Origin: Nocardia albiluteola
GTDB taxonomy: Bacteria; Actinomycetota; Actinomycetes; Mycobacteriales; Mycobacteriaceae
Assembly (NCBI RefSeq): GCF_018860155.1
Contig: NZ_JAHKNI010000001.1
Location: 13,333-77,332, forward strand
Direction: 5' to 3'
Length of the DNA stretch: 64,000 nt
Part shown: positions 1 to 10,226 of the stretch, piece after piece
Layout of the letters: each line of letters opens with the position of its first letter
How positions within the stretch are numbered: position 1 is the first letter of the stretch
Made by a program: the position numbers and the translations under genes
The notes under the pieces: model-generated
Told to the model about the DNA's origin: nothing
The model's input: the letters and a program-made list of their open reading frames with translations, nothing else
Databases searched by the model: none

Positions 1-33
1 GTAGACCCGCAGGCTTTCGACGCGGCCCGTCAT
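1..33 (-). CDS. Possible 5' end of a gene running off the left edge
   Basis: An ATG on the minus strand at 33 opens a frame that reads MTGRVESLRVY before the window ends. The phrase resembles the N-terminus of MOSC-domain proteins, but eleven residues cannot support a family call. No strong ribosome binding site is visible upstream. It is listed only because the frame is open to the edge. Confidence 0.2.
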   Translation of the reverse strand, partial: MTGRVESLRVY

Positions 34-378
34 TCGGGTGCCACTGCGCCGCGACGACGGCCCGGTTACGCAACCACCGACGAGCCCATCCGGAGATGGT
101 GAGCCGGCGGAGGCGGCGAGGTGGGTAGGTCCTGTGCGCCGAAAAACACCCGTAGCGAAGCGGAGGCAATAAAACAGAGCTTAGGGTGGCTGCAGGGTTT
201 GTCGACGTCGGTGGGAGGATGTGCGCAGAGTGGAAGACCAGCGACTCGGCCGGTTGCGCCGGCGGTACAGGGGGGCGAGCACCCCGGCCCGGGCACCGCT
301 GGGGGCAGAGTGGAGTTCCGGGCCGGTTCGGTTTACGGCACGGCATGTCACACAGCACGAGACATAGGGGCGACACCG
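34..378. other. Intergenic region, no gene recognised
   Basis: Short open frames exist on both strands, but none has a convincing start site, motif or third-position bias. The frame of the next gene stays open back to 121, but the sequence upstream of 379 has no counterpart in the paralogue at 908 and is treated as leader. Confidence 0.4.
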
Positions 379-831
379 GTGGATTTCAATATCGTCGAGC
401 GCCACGAGACGCTGGTCGCGGGCACGGTGCTGCGCAGCCCGGCGCTGGCGGTCGAGGGCCCGCGGCGGCTGAAGGTCGAGGAGGCCTGGCGGCACAACCT
501 CGAGCGCAAGCTGCCCGGGCCACCCGCGAGCGCATTCATCGACCACGCACCGGAGATCGGCTCCTACCTGACGCATATCGTCGGATATCGCTGCGAGAGC
601 CTGGACGATCTGTTGCCCGGTGATGTGCTGGCCCGCATACCCGGCGGCCGGTTCGCGCGCTTCGTGCGGAGCGGTGAAAATCTGGGCGACACGATCGTGT
701 CGGTCTGGCGGGCGGTGTGGGATCTCGAGGCCGCGGGCGCACTGGTGCGCTCGTACACCGGCGATTTCGAGCACTATCCGGATCGGAACACGGTCGAGGT
801 TTTCGTGGCACTGGACGAGGTGGAATCGTGA
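379..831 (+). CDS. GyrI-like / effector-binding domain protein, copy 1
   Basis: A 150-residue cytosolic protein that looks like a stand-alone GyrI-like (AraC-type effector-binding) domain. These beta-alpha-beta modules bind small hydrophobic ligands and are often fused to regulators. No DNA-binding domain is present here. Diagnostic stretches are the N-terminal strand VDFNIVERHETLVAGTVLR, the central DVLARIPGGRFARFV and the C-terminal strand NTVEVFVALD. GTG 379 was chosen because it aligns with the start of the downstream paralogue and has AGGGG about nine bases upstream. The next gene is a diverged tandem duplicate on the same strand, 76 bases away, so the pair is probably co-transcribed. 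Ligand and role are unknown. Confidence 0.7.
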   Translation: MDFNIVERHETLVAGTVLRSPALAVEGPRRLKVEEAWRHNLERKLPGPPASAFIDHAPEIGSYLTHIVGYRCESLDDLLPGDVLARIPGGRFARFVRSGENLGDTIVSVWRAVWDLEAAGALVRSYTGDFEHYPDRNTVEVFVALDEVES

Positions 832-907
832 ACGGAGCGAAGCGGAGTGAACCGTTGAGCCAGCGCGCAGTGCGCACGACGGAGCCGAGCGCCAGCGAGG
901 TGGAGTC

Positions 908-1339
908 GTGAGCACGGACTTCGAGATAGTCACCCTGGAAGGGAGTCTGGTCGGCGGGCTCACCGTGCCGCTGGCCGGGCGCGAGGTTACCGCCCGCGAT
1001 CTGGATCTGGTGAACTTCACCTGGGATCGGTACCTGTCCCGGGAGAAGGACGCCGGGCGCGTGGCCGCCTATATCGGCCAGAACGACCACGCGGTCGCGG
1101 TGCTCGGCTACGAGCTGGCGGCGCTGGGTGAGCTGGACACCGGCGATGTGATGACTCGCATTCCGGCCGGGCGCTACGCCAAGTTCGTGGTGTCCGACAA
1201 GCCGTACGACCTGTTGCGCACCGCGTGGGCGAAGGTCGCCAAGGCCGAGGCGGCGGGCACCATCACCCGCTCACACAGCGCCGAGATCGAGCGCTACACC
1301 GGGCCCACGTCCGTCGAGGTCTACGTCTCGCTCGACTGA
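908..1339 (+). CDS. GyrI-like / effector-binding domain protein, copy 2
   Basis: A 143-residue tandem paralogue of the preceding gene. Shared positions include the opening strand DFEIVTLEGSLVGGLTVPL, the segment GDVMTRIPAGRYAKFV (DVLARIPGGRFARFV in copy 1) and the closing strand SVEVYVSLD. The fold is the small-molecule-binding domain of GyrI/AraC effector modules, with no attached helix-turn-helix. Start GTG 908 is preceded by GGTGGAG. A strong hairpin at 1350-1379 follows the stop. The duplication suggests a heterodimer or divergence in ligand. Function unknown. Confidence 0.75.
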   Translation: MSTDFEIVTLEGSLVGGLTVPLAGREVTARDLDLVNFTWDRYLSREKDAGRVAAYIGQNDHAVAVLGYELAALGELDTGDVMTRIPAGRYAKFVVSDKPYDLLRTAWAKVAKAEAAGTITRSHSAEIERYTGPTSVEVYVSLD

Positions 1340-1349
1340 GCGCACGACG

Positions 1350-1379
1350 GTGCCCCGGCAGGGCAGGCTGCCGGGGCAC
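1350..1379. terminator. Bidirectional hairpin between convergent genes
   Basis: A perfect 12-bp stem GTGCCCCGGCAG / CTGCCGGGGCAC with a six-base loop sits between two convergent stop codons. There is no T-tract, as is common for high-GC actinobacterial terminators. Confidence 0.75.
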
Positions 1380-1405
1380 TCGCGCGGCCACCATCGGGGT
1401 GGATA

Positions 1406-1696
1406 TCAGCGGCGCCAGCCGAAGTCGTAGTCGCGGTGGCGGTCGTGGAAGTCCCGCCAGTCGCGGTCGTGGCCGCCGTGCCAGTAGTTGCTGTCGCACC
1501 AGTTGTAGTAGTGCCAGTTGAAGTTCCCGTCGAAGAGGCAGAACGGGGACCAGTCGGTGTGGGCGGGGGCGGTGATCTCGGCGGCCGAGGCCGCGGGGGC
1601 CAGGGCGATTCCGGCCGAGGCGATGCCGACGCCGCCTGCGGCGAGGGCGGCGACCGCGGCAACGGCGGTGGCAACGCGACGAATGCTGGTGATCAT
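1406..1696 (-). CDS. Small secreted protein rich in W, H, D and Y
   Basis: A 96-residue exported protein of unknown function. Residues 1 to about 39 form a Sec-type signal peptide: basic MITSIRR, a long alanine/valine/glycine core and an AxA-like cleavage site (PAASAAE). The mature part is about 57 residues, with two cysteines (SPFCLF, NWCDS) that could form a disulfide and a very aromatic, histidine- and aspartate-rich tail. ATG 1696 gives the basic signal-peptide N-region. The frame remains open upstream, but that part lacks signal character. It lies downstream of ino1 on the same strand, separated by a terminator, so it is probably a separate unit. Metal binding or envelope contact is a guess from composition only. 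Confidence 0.75.
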   Translation of the reverse strand: MITSIRRVATAVAAVAALAAGGVGIASAGIALAPAASAAEITAPAHTDWSPFCLFDGNFNWHYYNWCDSNYWHGGHDRDWRDFHDRHRDYDFGWRR

Positions 1697-1888
1697 GGTG
1701 TGCTCCAAGTTGTTTCGGTCTGTCGGGCAACGTGAGAACAATGGTGCCGTCCGGGCCCGAAATCCTCTGCCACCCCGGCGACACTCGTTGTGTGTCCGTG
1801 CCGACACAACGCCGACGGCCGCGGCATCCGCCCGAACGACCGATCGGCCCACGAATTCCCTTGCCGTACAACTCCTTTGGAAACACCG

Positions 1889-1917
1889 CAGCCGGTCGGA
1901 GCGACTCCGACCGGCTG
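1889..1917 (-). terminator. Terminator downstream of ino1
   Basis: A perfect 13-bp inverted repeat CAGCCGGTCGGAG / CTCCGACCGGCTG with a 3-base loop lies just beyond the ino1 stop codon, in position to end the PadR-ino1 transcript. Confidence 0.75.
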
Positions 1918-1944
1918 TGCTGCGTGCTGCGTGCTGCCGCGCGC

Positions 1945-3054
1945 CTACTCGGCGCCGATGATGAACGCCTCCAGCTGCGTACGGGCGACATCGTCGGCCA
2001 GTTGCTTGGGCGGGGACTTCATCAGGTACGCCGAGGCCGGGATGACGGGGCCACCGATGCCGCGATCCTTGGCGATCTTGGCGGCGCGGACGGCGTCGAT
2101 GATGATGCCGGCCGAGTTCGGCGAATCCCACACCTCGAGCTTGTACTCCAGGTTCAGCGGCACGTCACCGAAGGCGCGGCCCTCGAGGCGCACGTACGCC
2201 CACTTGCGGTCGTCGAGCCAGCCGACGTGGTCGGACGGGCCGATGTGCACGTCGTTGGCGCCCAGTTCCTTCTTCAGGTTGCTGGTGACGGCCTGGGTCT
2301 TGGAGATCTTCTTGGACTCGAGGCGCTCACGCTCGAGCATGTTCTTGAAGTCCATGTTGCCGCCGACGTTGAGCTGCATGGTGCGGTCCAGCTGCACGCC
2401 GCGGTCCTCGAACAGCTTGGCCATCACCCGGTGCGTGATGGTGGCGCCGACCTGGCTCTTGATGTCGTCGCCGACGATCGGCACGCCCGCGTCCACGAAC
2501 TTCTGCGCCCAGATCGGATCCGAGGCGATGAAGACCGGCAGTGCGTTCACAAATGCGACATTGGCGTCGATGGCACACTGCGCGTAGAACTTGTCGGCCT
2601 CTTCCGAACCGACCGGAAGGTAGGAGACCAGGACGTCGACCTTCGCGTCCTTCAGCGTCTGCACCACGTCGACCGCGTCCGCCTCGGACAGCTCGATGGT
2701 CTCGGCGTAGTACTTGCCGATGCCGTCCAGGGTCGGGCCGCGCTGCACGGTAATGCCGGTCGGCGGCACGTCGGAGATCTTGATGGTGTTGTTCTCGCTG
2801 GCGAAGATCGCGTCCGAGAGATCGAATCCGACCTTCTTGGCATCGACATCGAACGCGGCGACGAACTTCACATCGCGGACGTGGTACGGACCGAACTTGA
2901 CGTGCATGAGGCCCGGCACCGTCGCGGACGGATCCGCGTCCTTGTAGTACTGCACGCCCTGGACCAGCGAGGAGGCGCAGTTACCCACACCAACGATGGC
3001 CACGCGGATCTCGCCGCCGGTGGTGGCCTGTGCAGCCGTGTTGACATCACTCAT
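1945..3054 (-). CDS. ino1: Inositol-3-phosphate synthase
   Basis: A 369-residue NAD-dependent enzyme that converts glucose 6-phosphate to 1L-myo-inositol 1-phosphate. This is the committed step to phosphatidylinositol, lipomannan/lipoarabinomannan anchors and mycothiol in mycolata. The N-terminal Rossmann segment [18 protein letters not shown] (about residues 16-33) is the nucleotide site. The catalytic core carries [20 protein letters not shown], and the C-terminus has the family segment [19 protein letters not shown]. Length matches the short actinobacterial form. The start overlaps the stop of the upstream PadR gene by eight bases, so translation is probably coupled. This arrangement is the same as Rv0047c-Rv0046c. 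Control is likely through the palindrome at 3657-3681. Confidence 0.96.
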   Translation of the reverse strand: MSDVNTAAQATTGGEIRVAIVGVGNCASSLVQGVQYYKDADPSATVPGLMHVKFGPYHVRDVKFVAAFDVDAKKVGFDLSDAIFASENNTIKISDVPPTGITVQRGPTLDGIGKYYAETIELSEADAVDVVQTLKDAKVDVLVSYLPVGSEEADKFYAQCAIDANVAFVNALPVFIASDPIWAQKFVDAGVPIVGDDIKSQVGATITHRVMAKLFEDRGVQLDRTMQLNVGGNMDFKNMLERERLESKKISKTQAVTSNLKKELGANDVHIGPSDHVGWLDDRKWAYVRLEGRAFGDVPLNLEYKLEVWDSPNSAGIIIDAVRAAKIAKDRGIGGPVIPASAYLMKSPPKQLADDVARTQLEAFIIGAE

Positions 3055-3604
3055 GGCCGGTATTTCCCTCTTTCTGTGGTGCCGCCTTCATTGACTGCTC
3101 CGCGGCAATCAACTCGTTGAGCCAGCGCACTTCGCGCTCGCTTGATTCCAGGCCGAGCTGGTGGAGCTGGCGCGTGTAGCGATCCAGGGTCCCGCTGGCC
3201 CGCTTGATCGCCTCCCGCAGCCCCTCACGCCGCTCCTCGACCTGCCGGCGCCGGCCCTCCAGGATTCGCATCCGCGCCTCGGCGGGGGTGCGACTGAAGA
3301 AGGCCAGGTGAACGCCGAAGCCATCGTCGGTGTAGTTCTGCGGCCCGGTGTCCGCGAGCAGCTCGCTGAACCGCACCCGGCCGGGCTCGGTCAACTGGTA
3401 GACCCGCCGCGCGCGCCGGGTGACCGCGCCGGCCAGGGACTCCTCGGCGATCAGCCCGTCGGCCTGCATGCGACGCAGGGTGGGGTAGAGCGAACCGTAG
3501 GAGAAGGCCCGGAACGGCCCGAGCAGGCCGGTGAGCCGCTTGCGCAGCTCGTAACCGTGCATGGGGGCCTCCAGGAGCAGCCCGAGAATCGCCAGTTCGA
3601 GCAC
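3047..3604 (-). CDS. PadR-family transcriptional regulator upstream of ino1
   Basis: A 185-residue regulator. The N-terminal winged helix is clear: [23 protein letters not shown], then [22 protein letters not shown], and a wing segment [14 protein letters not shown]. The C-terminal half is the helical Vir-type dimerisation region (residues about 105-175). GTG 3604 is chosen because AGGAGGTGAG lies immediately upstream and the protein then begins directly at the first helix. The frame stays open further upstream into the operator, which is unlikely to be coding. The stop overlaps the ino1 start, so regulator and enzyme form one operon. The perfect palindrome 53 bases ahead of the start suggests autoregulation together with ino1. 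The effector is unknown. Confidence 0.9.
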   Translation of the reverse strand: MLELAILGLLLEAPMHGYELRKRLTGLLGPFRAFSYGSLYPTLRRMQADGLIAEESLAGAVTRRARRVYQLTEPGRVRFSELLADTGPQNYTDDGFGVHLAFFSRTPAEARMRILEGRRRQVEERREGLREAIKRASGTLDRYTRQLHQLGLESSEREVRWLNELIAAEQSMKAAPQKEGNTGHE

Positions 3605-3656
3605 GGGCCTCACCTCCTGAGTGTTATCTGCAGACCTAACCGATGGATGCGATGAC

Positions 3657-3681
3657 AAACTATATCGCGCCGATATAGTTT
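3657..3681. promoter_or_regulatory. Palindromic operator of the PadR-ino1 operon
   Basis: A perfect 11-bp inverted repeat, AAACTATATCG and CGATATAGTTT around a 3-base centre, lies in the divergent space between the PadR-ino1 operon and the DUF5318 gene. AT-rich dyads of this size are typical winged-helix operators. The regulator encoded next to it is the obvious candidate. The assignment is an inference. Confidence 0.7.
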
Positions 3682-3774
3682 TCGACAGGTGTGGCCGGTA
3701 CATCGGATGTGACAGGCCCAAGACGGGTGCACAGCCCCGAGACGCCGTCGGTCCGCCCCGCTACTCTGGATGCC

Positions 3775-4185
3775 GTGCGAATTCAGCGGCAGGTAGTGGA
3801 CTATGCGCTTCGGCGCCGGTCGCTGCTGGCCGATGTCTATGCGGGCCGCGTGGACGTCTCCGAGGTCTGCGATGCGAATCCCTATCTGCTGCGGGCAGCG
3901 AAATTCCATGGGCGCGGCAGTGAGGTCACCTGCCCCATCTGCCGTAAGGAGCAGCTCACTCTCGTATCGTGGGTCTACGGCGACGGGCTGGGGCCGATCG
4001 CAGGCTCGGCCCGCGCACCGGAGGAGCTGATCCGGCTGGCGGAGACCCGCGAGGAGTTCTCGGTGCACGTGGTAGAGGTGTGCCGGAGCTGCAGCTGGAA
4101 CCATCTTGTCCAGTCCTACGTGCTCGGCCACCCACCGGCGCCCACGCGTCGGCGCACGGGCACCCGCCGGACAGTCGCCGAGTGA
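3775..4185 (+). CDS. DUF5318 protein (Rv0049-like)
   Basis: A 136-residue conserved actinobacterial protein of unknown function. It opens RIQRQVVDYALRRRSLLADV and has a four-cysteine zinc-ribbon pattern: CDANPYLLRAAKFH, then CPICRKEQLTLVSWVYG, and finally CRSCSWNHLVQSYVLG. The paired CxxC motifs suggest a structural metal. GTG 3775 was chosen because the family begins at this arginine-rich helix; an upstream ATG adds a low-quality extension. It sits between the ino1 operon and ponA1, as in M. tuberculosis, pointing to a role linked with envelope growth, though none is shown by the sequence. Confidence 0.85.
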   Translation: MRIQRQVVDYALRRRSLLADVYAGRVDVSEVCDANPYLLRAAKFHGRGSEVTCPICRKEQLTLVSWVYGDGLGPIAGSARAPEELIRLAETREEFSVHVVEVCRSCSWNHLVQSYVLGHPPAPTRRRTGTRRTVAE

Positions 4186-4322
4186 TGGGATTGCCCGCCG
4201 CCGAAGGCGCATGACACTGACTTGTATGCGGAGCACAGGCGTGCCCGCGGCGATCGCGGCCGGGGCCACCGAGCCCGGCGCGACCGCTACCCGGACCGTT
4301 TCGAGTAATGGAGATTCGAACT

Positions 4323-7076
4323 GTGACTTCGCCCTACGATGATGGACCGACCGACGGCCGCACCGGCCGCGGCTCGCTACCCGGGTCCGGTGGCTATCCG
4401 CCGCCGCGCCCGGGTGGATCACCGCAGGGTGGACGTCCGATGCCCCCGGCCCGTCCGGGCGGACAGGCGCCCGGCGGCCCGCGCCGCAACGGTCCGGGCC
4501 AGGGCGACTTCCGCGCGCCGGAGTCGCCGCGCGGCCCGGGCGGGCAGCCCCCGCGCGGCCCCGGCGGGCAACCGCCGCGCCGGCCGGGCGGTTCGCGCCC
4601 CGACACGGGGGCGCAGGCCACCCAGAAGATCGCCAATCCGTCGTCCGGGGCCACCAAGAAGATTCCGGCCGGCAGCCTGGGCGAGGCGATGGCGAACCGA
4701 AATCAGCGGTCCGGCTCGGGAACTCGGCCGCGCCCCGCGGGCAGCGGGGGCCGCCCGCGGACCGGGCCGATCACCGGCGCCAACCGCGCCGCGGACGGAA
4801 ACCCGCCCTCCGGCCCGCCGCCCCGCCGCGGCGGCGGGGGCGGCTCGAACGGTCCCGGTGGCCGTAAGCCCAAGGGCCGCAAGAAGAAATCCCCCTGGAG
4901 GATCGTGCGACGGGTCATGTACGTACTGGTGGCCCTGGCTGTGGTGATCCCCAGCGCGGTCTTCCTGATCGCGTACTCCCAGGTGAAGGTACCCCAGCCC
5001 GGCGATCTCAAAACCGCCCAGGTTGCGACGGTCCTGGCCGCCGACGGCACCACCCAGATCGCGAAGATCGTTCCGCCCCAGGGCAACCGCACCGACGTGT
5101 CGATCGACCAGATCCCGCCGCACGTGCGCAACGCCGTCATCGCCGCGGAAGACCGGTCGTTCTACACCAACCCGGGCTTCTCGATCTCCGGCTTCGCCCG
5201 CGCGGTGCGCGACAACCTGATGGGAAAGTCCACCGCCGGTGGTGGTTCGACGATCACCCAGCAGTACGTCAAGAACGCGCTGGTCGGTAATCAGCACTCG
5301 CTGACCCGTAAGATGCGCGAGCTGGTGATCTCCGCGAAGATGGCCCGGCAGTGGAGCAAGGACGACATCCTCACCGCCTACCTGAACACAATTCCGTTCG
5401 GGCGCGGCACCTTCGGCATCAACGCCGCCTCGCAGGCCTACTTCGGCAAGAAGGTCCAGGACCTGACCGTCGAAGAGGGCGCGATGCTGGCCGCCACCAT
5501 CAACGAGCCCTACGGCCTGGACCCGGAGAACAACTACAAGGGCGCGGTCCAGCGCTGGAACTACGTCCTGGACGGCATGGTGTCGATGGGCAACCTGCCG
5601 CAGACGCAGCGGGCGAAGATGCAGTACCCCAAGGTGCAGTCCTCGGCCGCGACCGCCGACAAGAACGATCCCAACTCCGGCCCCAACGGCCTGATCAAGC
5701 GCCAGGTCATGACCGAGCTTGCCGCGGCGGGGATCTCCGATACGCAGATCAACACCCAGGGTCTGCAGATCACCACCACCATCGACGCGAAGGCGCAGCA
5801 GGCCGCGGTCGACTCGGTGCACAAGAACATGCAGGGTCAGCGGCCCGAGGTCCGCATCGCCGTGGTGTCGGTCGACCCGAAGACCGGCGGAGTGAAGGCC
5901 TACTACGGTGGCGACAACGGTGTGGGCTTGGACTACGCCAATACGGGCCTGATGACCGGTTCGACCGCCAAGGTATTCGGCCTGGCGGAGAACCTGCAGC
6001 TCGGCAAGCCGCTGTCGACCATGTACAGCAGTGCGCCGCTCGATGTGCACGGCATCAAGATCACCAACGCCGAGGGTGAGACCTGCGGTGTGTGCACTAT
6101 CGCAGAGGCGCTCAAGCGGTCGCTGAACACCAGCTTCTACCGCATGGAGCTGGACATGGGTCCCAACGGGCCGCAGATGATCGCCGATATGGCGCACAAG
6201 CTCGGCATCCCGGACAGCATTCCGGGAGTGGGCAAAACACTGACCGAGGACGACGGCAGCGGACCCAACGACGGCATCATCCTGGGCCAGTACCGGGTGC
6301 GCGCGCTCGACATGGCCTCGGCCTACGGCACGCTCGGCGCCGAGGGCCTATACCGCAAGCCGCATTTCGTCACGAAGGTCGTCGCCGCCGACGGTCAGGT
6401 GCTGCTCGACCACACCGCCCAAGACGCCGGTCAACAGGTCGTCTCCAAGGCCGTGGCCGACAATGTGGTCGCCGCGATGGCGCCCATCGCCAACTGGTCG
6501 TTCAAACACGACCTGGCCGGCGGCCGGGTCTCCGCGTCCAAGACCGGTACCACCCAGCTCGGGGATACCGGCCAGGACCGCGACGCCTGGATGATCGGCC
6601 TGACCCCATCACTGTCGACCGCTGTCTGGGCGGGTACCGATCAGGGTGTCGCCCTGAAGAAGCCCAACGGCGCCATCATGTACGGCTCCGGTCTGCCCTC
6701 GGACATCTGGAAGGACACCATGGACGGCGCGCTCGAGGGCACGCCGAAGGAGTCCTTCCCGAAGCCGGACCCGGTCGGCGGGCAGGCCGGTGTGCCGGCG
6801 TACTCGGCGCCGTACACCCCGCCCTCGACCACCGAGCAGTATCAGCCGCCCGTGGTGATTGCGCCGACGCAGGTGGAAATCCTTCCCGGCGTGCGCATCC
6901 CGGTGCCGGGCCTGCAGCCCAATCCGAATACGCAACAGCAGCAACCCCAGCAGCAGCCCTCGGATGCGGGCCCGATGTCCGGCCAACCGGTCGCACCGGA
7001 CGGAGTCTGGCCGACCACCGCGGAGCCGGGCGTGACCAACGATCCTGATCCGAGCGCGTCCAACCACAACAGGTAG
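4323..7076 (+). CDS. ponA1: Bifunctional class A penicillin-binding protein PonA1
   Basis: Membrane-anchored enzyme that polymerises lipid II and cross-links peptidoglycan. Order: a proline/glycine/arginine-rich cytoplasmic tail of about 190 residues; one transmembrane helix ([20 protein letters not shown]); a GT51 glycosyltransferase domain with the catalytic glutamate in [13 protein letters not shown] and the signature [13 protein letters not shown]; a transpeptidase domain with SxxK as GSTAK, SxN as SLNTSFY and KTG as [10 protein letters not shown]; and a proline/glutamine-rich extracellular tail. GTG 4323 is preferred because GGAG lies nine bases upstream; an in-frame ATG at 4308 adds five residues. 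The next gene follows within 12 bases. Confidence 0.95.
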   Translation: MTSPYDDGPTDGRTGRGSLPGSGGYPPPRPGGSPQGGRPMPPARPGGQAPGGPRRNGPGQGDFRAPESPRGPGGQPPRGPGGQPPRRPGGSRPDTGAQATQKIANPSSGATKKIPAGSLGEAMANRNQRSGSGTRPRPAGSGGRPRTGPITGANRAADGNPPSGPPPRRGGGGGSNGPGGRKPKGRKKKSPWRIVRRVMYVLVALAVVIPSAVFLIAYSQVKVPQPGDLKTAQVATVLAADGTTQIAKIVPPQGNRTDVSIDQIPPHVRNAVIAAEDRSFYTNPGFSISGFARAVRDNLMGKSTAGGGSTITQQYVKNALVGNQHSLTRKMRELVISAKMARQWSKDDILTAYLNTIPFGRGTFGINAASQAYFGKKVQDLTVEEGAMLAATINEPYGLDPENNYKGAVQRWNYVLDGMVSMGNLPQTQRAKMQYPKVQSSAATADKNDPNSGPNGLIKRQVMTELAAAGISDTQINTQGLQITTTIDAKAQQAAVDSVHKNMQGQRPEVRIAVVSVDPKTGGVKAYYGGDNGVGLDYANTGLMTGSTAKVFGLAENLQLGKPLSTMYSSAPLDVHGIKITNAEGETCGVCTIAEALKRSLNTSFYRMELDMGPNGPQMIADMAHKLGIPDSIPGVGKTLTEDDGSGPNDGIILGQYRVRALDMASAYGTLGAEGLYRKPHFVTKVVAADGQVLLDHTAQDAGQQVVSKAVADNVVAAMAPIANWSFKHDLAGGRVSASKTGTTQLGDTGQDRDAWMIGLTPSLSTAVWAGTDQGVALKKPNGAIMYGSGLPSDIWKDTMDGALEGTPKESFPKPDPVGGQAGVPAYSAPYTPPSTTEQYQPPVVIAPTQVEILPGVRIPVPGLQPNPNTQQQQPQQQPSDAGPMSGQPVAPDGVWPTTAEPGVTNDPDPSASNHNR

Positions 7077-7087
7077 CGTCAGTCGGT

Positions 7088-8776
7088 GTGTTCGAGCAGC
7101 ATCCAGCGCAGGCGTCGACCACCGGGGGCGAATCTCCGGAGTTCCCATCGGGAAATCCGTCCCCGGCGGCGCCCGTGCCCCGGTCCGCCCGCTGGCGTGA
7201 CCGGCCCAGCCGCACCGATTCGCTCACCGCACAGCTGTCGACGGCCATCGGCGGCCCGGTCGGCGACCACGCGCTGATCGGGCGGGCCCGCTTCTGGACG
7301 CCGTTGCGGGTCATGCTCGCGTTCGCGGTGGTGTTCCTGGCGCTGGGCTGGGCGGGCAAGGCGGCCTGCATCCAGCAGACCCCCAACGCCGATGGCCGAT
7401 TGACGCTCGACTGGAACAACGGCCGTCAGTACGTCGCGATGTGCTATTCGGACACCGTCCCGCTGTACGGCGCCGAGCGCCTGGACGAGGGCGCGTTCCC
7501 GTACAAGAAGCAGTGGACCGAGGTGGGCGCCGACGGCCGCCCGCACACCCGGTACATGGAATATCCGGTGCTGTCGGGTCTCTACCAGTACGTCGCGATG
7601 GAGCTCGGCACGGCGTGGGATTCGCTGCCGCTGCCCGGAGCGCTGCCGGTGGTGGTGTACTTCAACATCTGCGTCGTAGGCCTGGCGATGGCCTGGCTGG
7701 TGACGGTCTGGGCCTCGACGCAATTAGCCGGACGACGGGTGTGGGATGCCGCGCTGGTCGCGCTCTCGCCGCTGGTCCTGGTCCACATCTTCACCAATTT
7801 CGATGCCCTGGCAACCGCATTCGCCGCCACCGGACTGCTCGCCTGGGTGCGTCGGCGGCCGGTGCTGGCGGGCGTACTACTCGGATTGGGCGGGGCGGCA
7901 AAGCTGTATCCGCTGCTGCTGCTGGGCCCGATCGTGGTGCTGTGCCTGCGCACCGCGGACCGGCAACGACTGCCCGGGCTGCGAACGCTGCTGCGGCGCC
8001 CGGGAATCGGCGTCACCGGGGCCGTGCGCGAGTATCTGGCGGGCGCCCGGGTCAGCCCGCTGCGCGCGGCGCTGGTGACCGTCGTCGCGGCGGCGGCGAG
8101 CTGGCTGATGGTGAATCTTCCGATCGCGATACCGTTCACGCCCGGCTGGTGGGAGTTCTTCCGGCTCAACACCCAGCGCCAGGCCGACCCGGACTCGATC
8201 TACAACGTGATCACCTCGTTCACCGGCTGGACGGGCTTCGACGGCCCGCTGCAGCCGGAGCAGACCCCCACGGCCCTGAACGCGATCTCGTTGATCCTGT
8301 TCATCGCCGCCTGTGCCGCAATCGCTTACATCGCACTGACCGCCCCTCGCCGCCCACGGGTGGCCCAGCTGGCGTTCCTGGTGGTCGCGGCGTTCCTGCT
8401 CACCAACAAGGTGTGGAGCCCGCAGTATTCGCTGTGGCTCGTCCCGATCGCGGTGCTCGCGCTGCCCCATCGGCGAATCCTGCTGGCGTGGATGACGATC
8501 GACGCGCTGGTGTGGTTCCCCCGCATGTACTACTACCTGGGCGTGGACCACAAGGGGGTGCCGGAGCAGTGGTTCACCGGCGCCGTGCTGCTGCGCGATC
8601 TCACGGTCATCGGGTTGTGCGCCTTGATCGTTCGGCAGATCTACCGGCCGCAGGAAGATCTGGTACGCGGCAACGGCGTCGATGATCCGGTCGGCGGCGT
8701 GCTGGACAGCGCACCGGACCCGCTGCTGCCCTGGTTGCCCACGGCGCTGCGGCCCCGGCTGCCCGTACCCCGGTAG
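7088..8776 (+). CDS. GT87-family polyprenyl-phosphate-dependent mannosyltransferase-like membrane protein
   Basis: A 562-residue polytopic membrane protein of the GT-C superfamily, family GT87/DUF2029, corresponding in position to Rv0051. Such enzymes transfer mannose or other sugars from polyprenyl carriers outside the membrane. A cytoplasmic N-terminal region of about 70 residues precedes roughly ten hydrophobic segments. Family landmarks are [16 protein letters not shown], the acidic [30 protein letters not shown] and the late [15 protein letters not shown]. It follows ponA1 by 12 bases and is likely co-transcribed. Its 3' end overlaps the convergent MFS gene by 136 bases. A second homologue lies at 11107-12516. 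Confidence 0.87.
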   Translation: MFEQHPAQASTTGGESPEFPSGNPSPAAPVPRSARWRDRPSRTDSLTAQLSTAIGGPVGDHALIGRARFWTPLRVMLAFAVVFLALGWAGKAACIQQTPNADGRLTLDWNNGRQYVAMCYSDTVPLYGAERLDEGAFPYKKQWTEVGADGRPHTRYMEYPVLSGLYQYVAMELGTAWDSLPLPGALPVVVYFNICVVGLAMAWLVTVWASTQLAGRRVWDAALVALSPLVLVHIFTNFDALATAFAATGLLAWVRRRPVLAGVLLGLGGAAKLYPLLLLGPIVVLCLRTADRQRLPGLRTLLRRPGIGVTGAVREYLAGARVSPLRAALVTVVAAAASWLMVNLPIAIPFTPGWWEFFRLNTQRQADPDSIYNVITSFTGWTGFDGPLQPEQTPTALNAISLILFIAACAAIAYIALTAPRRPRVAQLAFLVVAAFLLTNKVWSPQYSLWLVPIAVLALPHRRILLAWMTIDALVWFPRMYYYLGVDHKGVPEQWFTGAVLLRDLTVIGLCALIVRQIYRPQEDLVRGNGVDDPVGGVLDSAPDPLLPWLPTALRPRLPVPR

Positions 8777-10137
8777 CGCTCGGTGGCGGCCGAGGCCAGA
8801 GCCACGACCAGCAGCCCGCCCACGGCGATCGCCGCCCATCCCGGACGGCTGGCGCCGGGCAGCGTGGCGGGTACGTTCGCGCCGATGCCCGGGACGACGA
8901 GCGCGCCGACTATCGCAACGCCCAGCGCCTGCCCGATCTGGCGTCCGGTCGAGGCGATCGCGGAGGCGACCCCTGCCCGCTCGGCCGGCATGCCGGCCAC
9001 CGCCGTCGCCGTGATCGGCGCGTTCAGCATGCCGAAGCCGAGGCCGAAGAGCACGAAGGACGCGATCAGCCGCCATCCGGGAGTCCCGCCCGCGAGATCG
9101 ACCAGCAGCGCGGCGCCCGTCGCGATGCCGAAACCGCTGACCGTCAGGGGAATTCGAGGACCGAACCGAGCGGTCAGGCGGCCCGACAGCGGCGCCGCCA
9201 GCAACACCATGACCGCTACCGGCAGCAGGAACACCCCCGCCGCGGCGGCCGAGCGGCCGCGCGCGTCCTGCAGATAGAACGTCATCACCCACAGATAGCC
9301 TCCGGCGGCGGCCATTCCGATCAGTGCCATCAGCATCGCGCCGGAAAAACTCCGGCGGGCGAACAGCCGCGGATCGACCAGTGGCTCGGAATGCCGCAGC
9401 TCCCAACGGATCAGCACGACGAGCGCGACGACCCCGACCAGCCCGAGCGCGGACGCCGCGGCCCAGCCGATCGCCCGGCCCTCGATAATCGCGTAGGTCC
9501 CCAGCGACAACACGAGCATCACCAGGCCCTGCCCGACGGGGTCCATCCGGCGGGGCCGCGGCGCCTTGGATTCCGGCACCAGCATGGCGCACAACGCGAT
9601 CGCGGCGATGCCGACGGGCAGGTTGATCCAGAACACCGATCGCCATCCCAGCGACCCCACCAGGATTCCACCGAGAATCGGCCCGATGGCCATGCTCAAT
9701 CCGTACACACCGCTCCACACGCCGAAGGCCTTGGCGCGCTTGCCCGGATCGGGATAGACCTGTGAAACGATCGCCATCGCAACGGGATTCATCATCGATC
9801 CGCCCGCCGCCTGCAGGATCCGGAAGACGATCAGCCACCCCATCGATGGCGCGTACCCGCACAGCAGCGAGGCAACGGTGAATACGCCCAGCCCCACCTG
9901 CAGCGTCCGCCGCCGCCCCCACCGGTCCGCGGTCGCACCCGCGGTGAGCAGGAGGGCGCCGAGTACGAGCTGATAGGCGTCCACCGCCCACTGCGACGCG
10001 GCGAACGACGCGTGCAGATCGGAGCGGATGGCCGGGAGCGCGATCGTGACGATGGTGTTGTCGACACCGACCATCAGCAGGCTCAGACAGCAGATTCCGA
10101 GTACCGGACCCGGACGGACACGCGGGGACATCGACAT
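8641..10137 (-). CDS. MFS drug-efflux transporter, DHA2-like (14 TM)
   Basis: A 498-residue major facilitator transporter, likely a proton-coupled exporter of hydrophobic or cationic compounds. Motif A is seen as [15 protein letters not shown] after helix 2, and motif C as [27 protein letters not shown] in helix 5, typical of antiporters. Length and helix count fit DHA2. The start is ATG 10137; a second ATG two codons later (10131) has better spacing from GGAG. The last 45 or so residues form a low-complexity Ser/Gly/Arg tail encoded antisense to the end of the GT87 gene. A LysR gene diverges from it 89 bases away and is the probable regulator. The pair interrupts the order seen in mycobacteria, so it looks inserted. 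Confidence 0.9.
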   Translation of the reverse strand: MSMSPRVRPGPVLGICCLSLLMVGVDNTIVTIALPAIRSDLHASFAASQWAVDAYQLVLGALLLTAGATADRWGRRRTLQVGLGVFTVASLLCGYAPSMGWLIVFRILQAAGGSMMNPVAMAIVSQVYPDPGKRAKAFGVWSGVYGLSMAIGPILGGILVGSLGWRSVFWINLPVGIAAIALCAMLVPESKAPRPRRMDPVGQGLVMLVLSLGTYAIIEGRAIGWAAASALGLVGVVALVVLIRWELRHSEPLVDPRLFARRSFSGAMLMALIGMAAAGGYLWVMTFYLQDARGRSAAAAGVFLLPVAVMVLLAAPLSGRLTARFGPRIPLTVSGFGIATGAALLVDLAGGTPGWRLIASFVLFGLGFGMLNAPITATAVAGMPAERAGVASAIASTGRQIGQALGVAIVGALVVPGIGANVPATLPGASRPGWAAIAVGGLLVVALASAATERYRGTGSRGRSAVGNQGSSGSGALSSTPPTGSSTPLPRTRSSCGR

Positions 10138-10226
10138 GACTCCACTGTCCTGCGCGACCGCGCGCCGGGTCCAACAATGATAATGATTCGGAATTGATTC
10201 GATTTCGTCATCGGTATTCTGGCGGC
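10138..10226. promoter_or_regulatory. Divergent promoter region of MFS pump and LysR regulator
   Basis: An 89-base AT-richer spacer between two divergent starts, containing the repeated AATGATAATGATTCGGAATTG type sequence around 10176-10197. This is the usual place for the LysR activation and recognition sites. The exact sites cannot be fixed by eye. Confidence 0.5.

Noticed and set aside
10176..10200. Fur box-like GATAATGATTC sequence
   Set aside because: Only partly matches the 19-mer consensus and neither flanking gene has an iron link; more likely part of the LysR promoter region.
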